From: Kineosporia sp. A_224
GTDB taxonomy: Bacteria; Actinomycetota; Actinomycetes; Actinomycetales; Kineosporiaceae
Direction: 5' to 3'
DNA: 54,429 bases
Assembly (NCBI RefSeq): GCF_002198655.1
Contig: NZ_MWLN01000218.1
Span: forward strand, 7,855-62,283
The notes below the pieces were generated by a model. The model saw only the letters and a list, made by a program, of their open reading frames with translations, did not search any database and was not told where the DNA came from. Below are positions 36,645 through 44,546 of the stretch, piece by piece. The position numbers and the translations under genes were made by a program. Each line of letters begins with the position of its first letter. Within the stretch, counting starts at the first letter, position 1.

Positions 36645-36674
36645 TTCACAAGGGTGCGGGTCATCCCATAGGTT
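36645..36674 (+). promoter_or_regulatory. Promoter of the secreted nuclease gene
   Basis: TTCACA (36645-36650), an 18-base spacer and TAGGTT (36669-36674) give a start near 36681, about 29 bases before the ATG and its GGAGG site. Confidence 0.65.
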
Positions 36675-36709
36675 CGCGGGCAGTCGTCCCGTGGCCGGAG
36701 GGGTCCTTC

Positions 36710-39700
36710 ATGTCGTCGCGCTCGATCGCCGCACACCCTGCGCCCTCCGGCCGCTCCGGCCGCACGAAGTGGCTCGTCGCCGGGGTCGCCGCCGCTGTTT
36801 GTGCGTCCGGCCTCACCGGGCTCGCGGGTGCCACGGCGGCCGGCGCGGCGTCGTCCGGGGTCGTCGTCAGCGAGGTCTACGGCGGTGGCGGGAACGGCGG
36901 TGCCTCGTTCCGCAACGACTACGTCGAGCTGCAGAACCGCGGGAGCGCCGCGGTCGACGTGACCGGCTGGTCGGTGCAGTACGCGTCGGCGGCCGGGACG
37001 ACGTTCGCGGCCACACCGCTCACCGGCACGGTCGAGCCCGGCGGGTTCTACCTCGTGCAGCTCGCGGGCGTCGCGACGAGCCCGGCCCCGCTGCTGCCGC
37101 AGTCCGACGCGACCGGCGGCACGAACATGAGCGCCACGAGCGGCAAGGTCGCCCTCGTCAGTGCGCCGGCGCCGCTCGCCGGGTGCTCGGTCGCGGTGTC
37201 CTGCGCGACCGCGGCCGGCGTCGTCGACTTCGTCGGCTACGGCACCCCGAACGACTGGGAGGGACCGGCCGCGGCCGAACCCGGCGGCAACGCGCTCGGG
37301 GTGTACCGGCTCGCCGGCGCGGACTCCGACGACAACCTCACCGACTTCAGCGCGGCGGTGCCCACCCCGCGCGCCGCGACCGCGGTGGCCGCTGCGCCCG
37401 GGACGGACTGCTCGGCGCCCGACACGGCCGCCGGTGCGGTCCAGGGGGCCGGTCCTGCGACGCCCGTGCCGGGGACGACGGTCACCGTCCAGGGCACGGT
37501 CGTCGGGGACTACGAGGGCCCGGCGCCCGCGCTGCGCGGCTTCTACCTCCAGGACGCCGGCGACGGCGACCCGGCGACGTCCGACGCGGTGTTCGTCTTC
37601 AACAACCTCGAAGGGCTCTCGCCCGACTCGGTGCGGCCGGGGCAGACGGTGCAGGTGACCGGCACGGCCGGCGAGTTCCAGGACCAGACCCAGGTCTCGG
37701 CGTCCCGGATCGACGTCTGCGCCGACGCCCCCGCGCCGGCGCCGGTCGACGTGACGCTGCCGGCGACGCCGGAGCAGCTCGAGCGGTCCGAGGGGATGCT
37801 CGTCCGGCTGCCGCAGACGATGACGGTCACGGAGCTGTTCCAGCTCGGCCGGTTCGGCGAGGTGCTCGTGTCGTCGGGCGGCAAGCTCGTGCAGCCGACG
37901 GCGCGGTTCCGGCCCGGCGCCGACGCCGCCGCGCTGCAGGCCGCCAACCTCGCCGACCAGATCTTCCTCGACGACGGCTCGAACGTGCAGAACCCGGCGA
38001 CGATCGTCTTCGGGCGCGGGGGCGCGCCGCTGTCGGCGACGAACCCGCTGCGTGGCGGGGACACGGTCACGGGTGCGGTCGGCGTCCTCACGTACGGGTT
38101 CGGCGGCGACGCGACCGCGTCCCCGAACGCCTTCCGGGTGCGACCGGCCGGGGCGCTCGGCGGTGCGGCGACGTTCGAGGCGACGAACCCGCGCCCGACG
38201 GGCACCCCGGACGTCGGCGGCACGCTGCGGGTCGGCAGCGCCAACCTGCTGAACTTCTTCAACACGTTCACCGGCTGCACCCTCGGGGTCGGCGGGGCGA
38301 CGACGGGCTGCCGCGGTGCGGAGAACCAGCTCGAGTACGACCGTCAGCTGCCCAAGGAGGTCGCGGCGATCACCTCGCTGGGGGTGGACGTCCTCGGGGT
38401 CAACGAGCTCGAGAACGACGGGTACGGCCCGGCCAGCGCCGTCGCCGTCCTCGTGGACGCGCTCAACGCGGCCGAGGGTGCCGGGACGTGGGCGTTCGTC
38501 GACGCGGACGCGGGGACCGGCGTGACGAACTCCGCGGGCACCGACGCGATCCGGACGGCGCTGCTCTACAAGCCGGCCGCCGTGACACCGGTGGCGGGGG
38601 CGACGTTCACCGACCGGGCCAAGGACGCCGCGGGTGCGGACGTCTTCGAACGGCACCCCGTCGCCCAGACCTTCCTCGTGCGCCGCAACGGCGCGAAGGT
38701 CACGGTCGTCGCGAACCACTTCAAGTCCAAGGGCTCGTGCCCGACCGACCTCACCTCGTCGGACGCCGACCGGGGCGACGGGCAGAGCTGCTGGAACGCC
38801 CGCCGGACGGCGCAGGCCACCGAGCTCGCGCGCTGGCTCGACGCGGACGTCGCGCCGGCCGCCGGGACGACGGACGTGCTCGTCGTCGGCGACCTCAACT
38901 CGTACGCGGGCGAGGACCCGGTCTTCACGCTGGAGAACGCCGGGTACGTCAACCTGCCCAAGCGCTTCGGCGGCGAGGAGGCGTACTCGTACGTCTTCGA
39001 CGGCCAGTGGGGCTACCTCGACCACGTGCTCGCGTCGGCGTCCCTCGCGCCGCGGGCGACCGGTGCCGCGGACGTCCACATCAACTCCGACGAGGCGTCG
39101 GTGCTCGACTACAACACGAACTTCAAGTCCGTGTTCCAGGTGGCGGGCGGACCGGCGTCGCTCTACGCGCCGGACCGCTTCCGCACGAGCGACCACGACC
39201 CGGTCGTCACCGGGCTGCGGACGGTGGGCGCCACGACGACCGCCGTGACGTCGTCCGCACCGGCCGCGACCTACCGCGGCGCCGTGTCGTGGACCGCGAC
39301 GGTCTCGCCCGTCGCGGGGGAGGCGACGCCGACCGGGAGCGTGCAGTTCACCCTCGACGGGAAAGCCTTCGGGGCACCGGCACCGCTCGTCGGCGGCGTC
39401 GCGACGAGCCCCTCGACCCGCGACCTGCCGCCCGGCGCGACGACCGTCGCGGCGGTGTACTCCGGTGACGGCGACTACTCGGGCAGCACGGCAGCCTTCA
39501 CGCAGGAGGTCCGGTTCGCGGTCTCGCTGACGCGCCCGGCGGACGGCGCGAAGGTGCGCGCCGGGTCGACCGTCCAGGTGCGTGTGCAGCTGCGGGACGC
39601 GGCCGGCCGGACCGTGCCGGACGCCCTCGCGCGGCAGTGGGTCGCGACGTGCTCGGTGAAGGTCGAGGTGACGGGGGTCCAGACGCTCGCGCCGACCTGC

Positions 39701-39850
39701 GTGCGCGAGTACGACCGTTCCGACCGGGAGCTCGAGCTGTCGTGGAAGAGCGCGCGCTCGCCGAAGGGTGCCGTCACGGTGACGGTGCTCGTGACCTACC
39801 CGGGGATCGCCGCGGCGCAGACGGTGAGCCGGCCGGTCACGCTCACCTGA
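36710..39850 (+). CDS. Secreted multidomain nuclease (LTD, nuclease OB-fold, endonuclease/exonuclease/phosphatase, Ig-like)
   Basis: This 1046-residue extracellular enzyme resembles ExeM/NucH-type nucleases. Residues 1 to ~47 are a signal peptide (basic start, WLVAGVAAAVCASGLTGLAG, Ala-rich cleavage region). Residues ~50-220 are a lamin-tail domain (VVVSEVYGGGGNGGASFRND). Residues ~237-480 are the OB-fold region of these nucleases. Residues ~500-835 are the EEP catalytic domain with NLLNFFNT, VNELEND (metal Glu), ANHFKSKG, VVGDLNSY (Asp, Asn) and SDHDPVV (Asp, His). Residues ~844-930 are an Ig-like repeat domain and the rest an all-beta tail. No LPXTG anchor or membrane segment was seen, so it is probably released. 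It could degrade DNA for nutrients or in biofilms. Confidence 0.9.
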   Translation: MSSRSIAAHPAPSGRSGRTKWLVAGVAAAVCASGLTGLAGATAAGAASSGVVVSEVYGGGGNGGASFRNDYVELQNRGSAAVDVTGWSVQYASAAGTTFAATPLTGTVEPGGFYLVQLAGVATSPAPLLPQSDATGGTNMSATSGKVALVSAPAPLAGCSVAVSCATAAGVVDFVGYGTPNDWEGPAAAEPGGNALGVYRLAGADSDDNLTDFSAAVPTPRAATAVAAAPGTDCSAPDTAAGAVQGAGPATPVPGTTVTVQGTVVGDYEGPAPALRGFYLQDAGDGDPATSDAVFVFNNLEGLSPDSVRPGQTVQVTGTAGEFQDQTQVSASRIDVCADAPAPAPVDVTLPATPEQLERSEGMLVRLPQTMTVTELFQLGRFGEVLVSSGGKLVQPTARFRPGADAAALQAANLADQIFLDDGSNVQNPATIVFGRGGAPLSATNPLRGGDTVTGAVGVLTYGFGGDATASPNAFRVRPAGALGGAATFEATNPRPTGTPDVGGTLRVGSANLLNFFNTFTGCTLGVGGATTGCRGAENQLEYDRQLPKEVAAITSLGVDVLGVNELENDGYGPASAVAVLVDALNAAEGAGTWAFVDADAGTGVTNSAGTDAIRTALLYKPAAVTPVAGATFTDRAKDAAGADVFERHPVAQTFLVRRNGAKVTVVANHFKSKGSCPTDLTSSDADRGDGQSCWNARRTAQATELARWLDADVAPAAGTTDVLVVGDLNSYAGEDPVFTLENAGYVNLPKRFGGEEAYSYVFDGQWGYLDHVLASASLAPRATGAADVHINSDEASVLDYNTNFKSVFQVAGGPASLYAPDRFRTSDHDPVVTGLRTVGATTTAVTSSAPAATYRGAVSWTATVSPVAGEATPTGSVQFTLDGKAFGAPAPLVGGVATSPSTRDLPPGATTVAAVYSGDGDYSGSTAAFTQEVRFAVSLTRPADGAKVRAGSTVQVRVQLRDAAGRTVPDALARQWVATCSVKVEVTGVQTLAPTCVREYDRSDRELELSWKSARSPKGAVTVTVLVTYPGIAAAQTVSRPVTLT

Positions 39851-39865
39851 CGCCGGGCGGGCGGG

Positions 39866-40561
39866 TCAGATCGACCGCAGCGCGTCGACGGCGTCGCGTT
39901 CGCGGCGGGAGAGCGCCCGCAGGACGGCGGCGTCGCCGTGACGGTGCCGCGCGGCCCCGACGAGGACGGCGACCGCCTCGGCGAGCGCGTCGTCGGGCGG
40001 GTCGGCGACGTCGTCCGCGGCGTCGACGCCCGGCCCGAGCCCCACGGACAGCTCGAGGTCCTCGCCGTGCACGCACAGCTCGACGAGCCGGGTGCGGAGG
40101 AACTCGTCGAGCAGCATGACCTGCCCGCCGTAGGCGGAGACGAGCCGGTCGGCGGGCTCGGCCTCGAACCGCGCGGGCAGGGTGTCGAGGCACGTGCGCA
40201 CCCGGACGGCGACGCCGTCCGGGCCGGGGGAGGCGTCCTCGTGGGCGCGCGCCCGGATCCCGCCGTTGATGTCGGAGTCGAGGTCGTCGAGGCCGGTGAA
40301 GGCACCGAAGTACTCCTCGGCGCCGATCGTGCGGCCGCCCGGGGGCGGGGTCGCGTCGAGGAAGGCCGCGACGAGCAGGACGGAGCGGCCGAGGTGCGCG
40401 GCGAGGTCCCCGACGGTCATCCGGTCGAGGATGCTCGGCTCGTTCCACCGCTGCGCGACCTCGTGGCGTTCGAGCAGGTCGGCCGCGACGCCGGCGGTCG
40501 CGAGGTAGAGCGAGCGGAGGGCGGACAACGGTCCGGCGGTTCCGGGGTGCTGTGTCGTCAC
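39866..40561 (-). CDS. Maleylpyruvate isomerase N-terminal-domain protein
   Basis: This 231-residue protein has a DinB-like four-helix pattern of the mycothiol-dependent maleylpyruvate isomerase family: MTVGDLAAHLGRSVLLVAAF with a metal-ligand type His, and LVELCVHGEDLELSVG with a second His-containing motif. Such proteins use or bind mycothiol and metals; the substrate here is unknown. The start is GTG 40561-40559, because it overlaps the stop of the upstream gene in a GTGA, which implies coupled translation. It converges on the nuclease gene 15 bases away. Confidence 0.8.
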   Translation of the reverse strand: MTTQHPGTAGPLSALRSLYLATAGVAADLLERHEVAQRWNEPSILDRMTVGDLAAHLGRSVLLVAAFLDATPPPGGRTIGAEEYFGAFTGLDDLDSDINGGIRARAHEDASPGPDGVAVRVRTCLDTLPARFEAEPADRLVSAYGGQVMLLDEFLRTRLVELCVHGEDLELSVGLGPGVDAADDVADPPDDALAEAVAVLVGAARHRHGDAAVLRALSRRERDAVDALRSI

Positions 40562-41445
40562 GGGTCGATCCTGGCGCCGGGGGAGCCCTGTGCGCCAGGA
40601 CGTGCGGGCGTCGGTTCCGGCCCCGGGTGCGGTGCCGGTAGCGGCGAGGACGGCGTCAGGTGGCCGACGTTCACCCAGCCGTGGTGACCGGTCCGGCTGA
40701 CCTCGCGGGCTCTTGTCCACAGTCCTGCCGAGCCCGGGGCGGTCGGTGACGGGCTGAGCCGCAGGACCCGGGCGCCGCGCGGGACCGGCTCACCCGGCTC
40801 GCGGCCCATCGCCCGGCAGGTGCCGCCGGACCAGTGGCCCTGGAGGGCGACGAGCTCCGGGAAGCGTTGCGTGAGACAGGCACCGAGGGGTGCCGGGCCG
40901 AACGGACTGCGGCGGCGGACACGGGTGTGGACGTTGCCCGCCAGCAGGATCGCGACGCCGCCGTCGGTGGCGACCGGGGCGAACGCGGCGGCGGCGACGT
41001 CGGCCATGACGGCGTCCCGCCGGGCGAGGAGGGCCACGACGTCGTCCGGCACCGCGGTGGCCTCCTCGATCCAGGGCAGGTCGACGGCCCGGACGGCGAC
41101 GGTGCCCCGCTGCGCGGTGCGGTGCAGGGCGCGCAGGAGCCGCAGCATGCCGCGGCCGGCGCGCCCGTCGTCGAACCCCGGCGGCGGGTGCCAGAACGCC
41201 GAGGCAGTGAGAGCCGTCCGTGCCGCTGGGTCGTCCGGGCGCGCGAAGAAGGCGTCGAGGGCCGGCTGCTCGGAGGAGGGGACCTCCAGGGCGACCGCGA
41301 CGGGCAGACCGCGCCCGCTGGCGAGGGCGGCGAGCCGGGCGACGACGGCGGGCAGCTCGTGGGTGCCGTGCGTCTCGCCGACGAGGACGACGGCGCCGGG
41401 GACGACGAAGCGACCCAGCGGGTCGTCGTCCGGCGGTTTGGCCAT
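40558..41445 (-). CDS. ChaN/Tiki/erythromycin-esterase-like protein
   Basis: This 295-residue protein has the signature of the ChaN/Tiki/EreA-like superfamily: GAVVLVGETHGTHELPAVVA near the N-terminus (Gly-Glu-x-His) and the later AILLAGNVHTRVRRRSP strand with Asn-x-His. Members include haem-binding and hydrolase-like proteins. There is no lipobox or signal, so it is probably cytoplasmic. The C-terminal ~60 residues are Pro-rich. It is the first gene of a two-gene unit with a GTGA overlap. ATG 41445 lies 6 bases after CATGCT, with GGAGG too close (1 base) to work normally, so it is likely leaderless. Confidence 0.75.
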   Translation of the reverse strand: MAKPPDDDPLGRFVVPGAVVLVGETHGTHELPAVVARLAALASGRGLPVAVALEVPSSEQPALDAFFARPDDPAARTALTASAFWHPPPGFDDGRAGRGMLRLLRALHRTAQRGTVAVRAVDLPWIEEATAVPDDVVALLARRDAVMADVAAAAFAPVATDGGVAILLAGNVHTRVRRRSPFGPAPLGACLTQRFPELVALQGHWSGGTCRAMGREPGEPVPRGARVLRLSPSPTAPGSAGLWTRAREVSRTGHHGWVNVGHLTPSSPLPAPHPGPEPTPARPGAQGSPGARIDP

Positions 41446-41451
41446 GCCTCC

Positions 41452-41457
41452 AGCATG
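41452..41457 (-). promoter_or_regulatory. -10 element of a likely leaderless promoter (ChaN-like gene)
   Basis: CATGCT on the minus strand, 6 bases before the ATG at 41445. It fits the layout seen at several other accessory genes here. Confidence 0.45.
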
Positions 41458-41495
41458 CCGCGCGCGGATCGAGTGGCGCGGGGGCGGTGTGGTGA

Positions 41496-41501
41496 CAGGC
41501 T
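41496..41501 (+). promoter_or_regulatory. -10 element of a likely leaderless promoter (DUF5709 gene)
   Basis: CAGGCT ends 6 bases before GTG 41508, and no ribosome binding site is present. The block around it (GRCAGGCTCG) is nearly identical to that before the VOC gene. Confidence 0.5.
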
Positions 41502-41507
41502 CGGGAC

Positions 41508-41957
41508 GTGAGCGACGGGATCTACGAACCGGTCAACGACGACGAGAACGACGCCGAGGTGCTGGACCTGGACCAGGCCTTCGGTGAGGACAGGACGGAC
41601 GAGATCCTCGACACGTCCTGGTCCCCGCCGGAGCGGCCCCGGGCGATGGACTCGTTCGGCACGACCCTCGAGGAGGAGATGGCCGGGGAGTCCCTCGACC
41701 AGCGCCTCGCTCAGGAGGAGCCGGACCCGGCTCTCGCGGTCGACCCGGTCGAGGGCGAGATCCTCGACGACGGCGAGGTCGGCGGCCCCCGGGCCGGACG
41801 GCTCGTCGCGCCGGACGAGGGGGCGCACGAGGACACCGAGAAGGACCTCGTCGCGTCCGACGTCGGCATCGACGCCGGCGCGGCCAGTGCGGAGGAGGCG
41901 GCGGTGCACGTCGTCGACGGGGACGCCACGGCGGTCGACGAGGGCTCGTCGGTCTGA
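41508..41957 (+). CDS. DUF5709 family acidic protein
   Basis: This 149-residue, very acidic, probably unstructured actinobacterial protein has the family core LDTSWSPPERPRAMDSFGTT followed by LEEEMAGESLDQRLAQEEPD. Function is unknown. It has no membrane segment or signal. GTG 41508 has no Shine-Dalgarno site. It diverges from the ChaN-like gene, 62 bases away. Confidence 0.8.
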   Translation: MSDGIYEPVNDDENDAEVLDLDQAFGEDRTDEILDTSWSPPERPRAMDSFGTTLEEEMAGESLDQRLAQEEPDPALAVDPVEGEILDDGEVGGPRAGRLVAPDEGAHEDTEKDLVASDVGIDAGAASAEEAAVHVVDGDATAVDEGSSV

Positions 41958-41990
41958 GCCTCTCGGTCTGACGGTGTCGGCGGCCGGTGG

Positions 41991-41996
41991 CAGGCT
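41991..41996 (+). promoter_or_regulatory. -10 element of a likely leaderless promoter (VOC gene)
   Basis: CAGGCT ends 6 bases before ATG 42003, repeating the DUF5709 layout almost exactly. Confidence 0.5.
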
Positions 41997-42002
41997 CGCG
42001 GC

Positions 42003-42443
42003 ATGACAGGTCCGGGGAACGTCTCGATCATCACGCTCGGCGTCGCGGACGTCGACCGTTCGGCAGCGTTCTACGCCGCGCTCGGGTGGCCGCGGTCGAC
42101 CCGGTCGGTGGCCGGCGACATCCACTGGTTCGACGTCGGCGGCTTCTACCTCGGCGTCTACGAGGCCTCGGCGCTCGCGGTCGACTCCGGGTACGGCGCC
42201 GGTGACGTGCGGCCGCCCGGGTCGTTCTCGGGCGTGACGGTCGCGGTCAACCTCGGCAGCGCCGAGGAGGTCGACGCCGCCCTCGAGGCCGCGCTGGCAG
42301 CGGGCGCGCGGCAGACGCTCGCGCCGACGATGACCGACTACGAGGTCTACCACGCGTGCTTCGCCGACCCCGACGGTCACACGTGGGAGGTCGCCTGGAA
42401 CCCGGGGTTCCCGATCGTCGACGGGCGGACGGTCATCCCGTGA
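42003..42443 (+). CDS. VOC (glyoxalase/bleomycin-resistance fold) protein
   Basis: This 146-residue protein contains two beta-alpha-beta-beta-beta modules: ITLGVADVDRSAAFYAALGW with FDVGGFYLGVYE, and FSGVTVAVNLGSAEEVDAAL with ACFADPDGHTWEVAWNPGF. The C-terminal Glu (WEVAWNP) is the usual metal ligand; the N-terminal His position appears to be missing. The reaction cannot be predicted. It converges with the DUF2510 gene. Confidence 0.85.
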   Translation: MTGPGNVSIITLGVADVDRSAAFYAALGWPRSTRSVAGDIHWFDVGGFYLGVYEASALAVDSGYGAGDVRPPGSFSGVTVAVNLGSAEEVDAALEAALAAGARQTLAPTMTDYEVYHACFADPDGHTWEVAWNPGFPIVDGRTVIP

Positions 42444-42477
42444 CGTGCGGGCGTCTCATCCGCTGATGTCCGCCCGG

Positions 42478-43983
42478 TCAGCGACCGGCGGGCGGGTGCG
42501 TCCACCCGGTCCAGGTGCGGCCGTCCCACCAGCGCAGCGGCGCCGCCCGCCAGGGGTCGGCGTACCAGCCGGGCGCGGTCGCCGCGTGGTGCTGCTGGGG
42601 CGGCGCGGTCCGGTTCGGCGGCTGCTGGGCCGCCACCTGAGGCAGCGGCGCAGCCCTGGTGGGGCCCGGCGGCGCTGTGTGGCTCGGGGGTGCGGGGGTC
42701 GGTCCGCCGCCGAACGTGGGTGCCGACGGCCACGACGCCGCGGCGGCCGGCCCTCCGGCCGGAGCCGGCTGCCGGACCGGCGCGACCGGCTGCGCGACCG
42801 GTTGCGCGACCGGCGGCTCCGGGGGCAGGACGATCTCGGCCGGCGGCCGGGCGGCGAGCAGCCGGACCGCCTCCGCCCGGAAGTCGAAGCCGCACCGGCA
42901 GCCCTTGAGGGCGCCGTCCCGCTGCTGCGCTCCGCACGCCGGGCAGAACGTCACGACGAACGCGTCGGCGCGCAGGCCCTGGCAGCGCGGGCAGACGAAG
43001 TCCGGCTGCATCCGGTTCAGCCGGAAGGCCTGCCGGAGCATCCCGGCCGGGGCGACGACGCTCACCCGGTTGACGATCTCGGTGAGGCGGCGCTGCTTCT
43101 CGGTGATCTGCCGGTACTCGTCGTTGACGAGCTTCTCGAGCCGGCAGTCGCGGCACACGAGCAGCCGCCGCTCGGGCAGGGTCTCGCGCAGGGCCGCCTG
43201 CTGCCGCAGGAAGAGCAGCGCCGGGGCGTCCGGCTCCTCGAGGGTCAGCACGGGCAGCGGCAGCCCGCTGTCGAGCGCGCCCTCGACCGCCGCGGCGATC
43301 CGCTCGACGTGGGCGACGAGCGGCGGCGGCAGGTCGCCCGGCTGCGCGCCGAGCAGCGTCGCCACGTCGAGGACGCCGTCGATGTCCTCCCGGCCGAACC
43401 GCTCCGGCTCGGCGCCGGGCAGCCGGACCTCGAGGCCGACGACCCGGGCCCAGCGCTGCGGCCAGTCGTCCCGGACCCCGGACAGCCTGCGGTCCGCGCT
43501 CGACAGTGCGGACCGGGCCTTCGCCGCGGCGGCGCCGCCGAACCGGTCGACGAGTGCGGGCGTCCCGGCGGGCTGAGCCCCCGCAACGGCCTGCGGTACG
43601 GGCCCGGCCGGGACGGCGGCCGGTGCCGACGTGCCGAGGGCCCGGTCGACGAGAGCGGTGAGCCGACCGAAGAGGTCGGCGTACATCGCGTCGAGGCCGC
43701 GCACCTGGGTCGCGGCGGAGGGCCAGCGGTCCCAGAACGCGACGTCGACGCGCGTGCCGTCGTCCAGGGTCGCGAGCCGGACGGCGAGCCGCACCGGCAG
43801 CCGGTCGGCGGACATCGCCCCGCTCACGGTGCTCCCGCGCCCGGCCTCCACGAGCGTCGTCCGCTCGACGTCGACCGTGAACCCGTCGTCCGACACCGCC
43901 CGCAGCAGTGCCGTCCGGACCTGCCCGACGACGCCGGGGACCGTCCGGGAGAGCTCGTGGCGGAACGTGGCCCGCTCGTTCAC
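42478..43983 (-). CDS. Zinc-ribbon protein with C-terminal DUF2510 domain
   Basis: This 501-residue protein I do not recognise as a whole. Residues 1-~130 form an alpha/beta region (ELSRTVPGVVGQVRTALLRA). A middle helical part contains CRDCRLEKLVNDEYRQITEK and then two zinc-ribbon-type pairs, CPRCQG and CPACGA, followed by CRCGFDF. A Pro/Ala/Gln-rich linker leads to a DUF2510 module (APGWYADPWRAAPLRWWDGR), which often sits on actinobacterial membrane or envelope proteins. No membrane segment was seen. GTG 43983-43981 is chosen to start at NERATFRHEL; an ATG 40 codons upstream would overlap the neighbouring gene's end. Confidence 0.75.
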   Translation of the reverse strand: MNERATFRHELSRTVPGVVGQVRTALLRAVSDDGFTVDVERTTLVEAGRGSTVSGAMSADRLPVRLAVRLATLDDGTRVDVAFWDRWPSAATQVRGLDAMYADLFGRLTALVDRALGTSAPAAVPAGPVPQAVAGAQPAGTPALVDRFGGAAAAKARSALSSADRRLSGVRDDWPQRWARVVGLEVRLPGAEPERFGREDIDGVLDVATLLGAQPGDLPPPLVAHVERIAAAVEGALDSGLPLPVLTLEEPDAPALLFLRQQAALRETLPERRLLVCRDCRLEKLVNDEYRQITEKQRRLTEIVNRVSVVAPAGMLRQAFRLNRMQPDFVCPRCQGLRADAFVVTFCPACGAQQRDGALKGCRCGFDFRAEAVRLLAARPPAEIVLPPEPPVAQPVAQPVAPVRQPAPAGGPAAAASWPSAPTFGGGPTPAPPSHTAPPGPTRAAPLPQVAAQQPPNRTAPPQQHHAATAPGWYADPWRAAPLRWWDGRTWTGWTHPPAGR

Positions 43984-44041
43984 GGGCGGGCGCCCGGCTC
44001 GAGCGGCGGAACGCGCCGTGGAGGCACGGCCTTCCGCACCG

Positions 44042-44374
44042 TCAGCTCCAGTCGAGGTTGTTGAACGTGTCCCACTGCATCTGCGTCGCGGCGTACGCGG
44101 CACCGTCCGCGACGATCTTGTTGTTCAGCTCGTCGCGCTCCTCGTCGGTCATCCCGTCGTCACCGTCGAGGACGTCGTCGACGAGCGTGCCGTCCGCGAG
44201 ACCGTCCCCGTCGTGGCCCGCCGCGACCACGGCCGCCGCACCGGCCGCGGCGACGGCACCGGCGACGGCGGCGTCGGACGGGCGGCCCGCGGTGGTCCAC
44301 TCCTGCCAGGCGGCGGCCGTGCCGCGCGCCCCGGGCGCCGCCGGCTTCTCCGGCGGCGTGGCTGCTCCGCTCAT
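44042..44374 (-). CDS. Small Ala-rich protein of unknown function
   Basis: This 110-residue protein starts MSGAATPPEKPAAPGARGTA. It has a short Ala/Val-rich hydrophobic stretch (VAGAVAAAGAAAVVAAGHDG), too polar to be a sure membrane helix, and a charged C-terminal half (DGMTDEERDELNNKIVADGA) ending FNNLDWS. ATG 44374 has a GGAG site 6 bases upstream. Alternatively, ATG 44404 lies 7 bases after CATACT (44412-44417) and could be a leaderless start adding 10 residues. It lies 58 bases before the DUF2510 gene, likely in one unit. Confidence 0.65.
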   Translation of the reverse strand: MSGAATPPEKPAAPGARGTAAAWQEWTTAGRPSDAAVAGAVAAAGAAAVVAAGHDGDGLADGTLVDDVLDGDDGMTDEERDELNNKIVADGAAYAATQMQWDTFNNLDWS

Positions 44375-44411
44375 GTCTGCTCCAACCCCCGATGTCGGAC
44401 ACATCGGGGCC

Positions 44412-44417
44412 AGTATG
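44412..44417 (-). promoter_or_regulatory. -10 element for the small protein and DUF2510 genes
   Basis: CATACT on the minus strand gives a start near 44404, either leaderless at that ATG or with a 30-base leader to ATG 44374. Confidence 0.5.
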
Positions 44418-44486
44418 CCAGGGGACGATCTAGGACGAACCGTCGCCGCGGCGCCTCGCGCCTGAGCCCCGCCGGACCGGTCGACC

Positions 44487-44492
44487 TACACT
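44487..44492 (+). promoter_or_regulatory. -10 element upstream of prfC
   Basis: TACACT is a near-ideal actinobacterial -10. A start near 44499 gives a ~48-base leader reaching the GAGGAG site at 44535-44540. Confidence 0.55.
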
Positions 44493-44546
44493 GGGGGTCC
44501 CTGCCGGGGCCTGCCGTCGCTCCCGGACACCTCCGAGGAGCACCCC

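Noticed and set aside
34778-39196. 1472-residue open frame opposite rplQ, truA and the nuclease gene
   Set aside because: The plus-strand genes have clear domains and ribosome binding sites; the antisense product is low-complexity Arg/Gly/Val sequence.
36691-39468. 925-residue frame overlapping the nuclease gene on the same strand
   Set aside because: It is an out-of-frame, Arg/Gly/Asp-rich shadow; the other frame encodes signal peptide and catalytic motifs.
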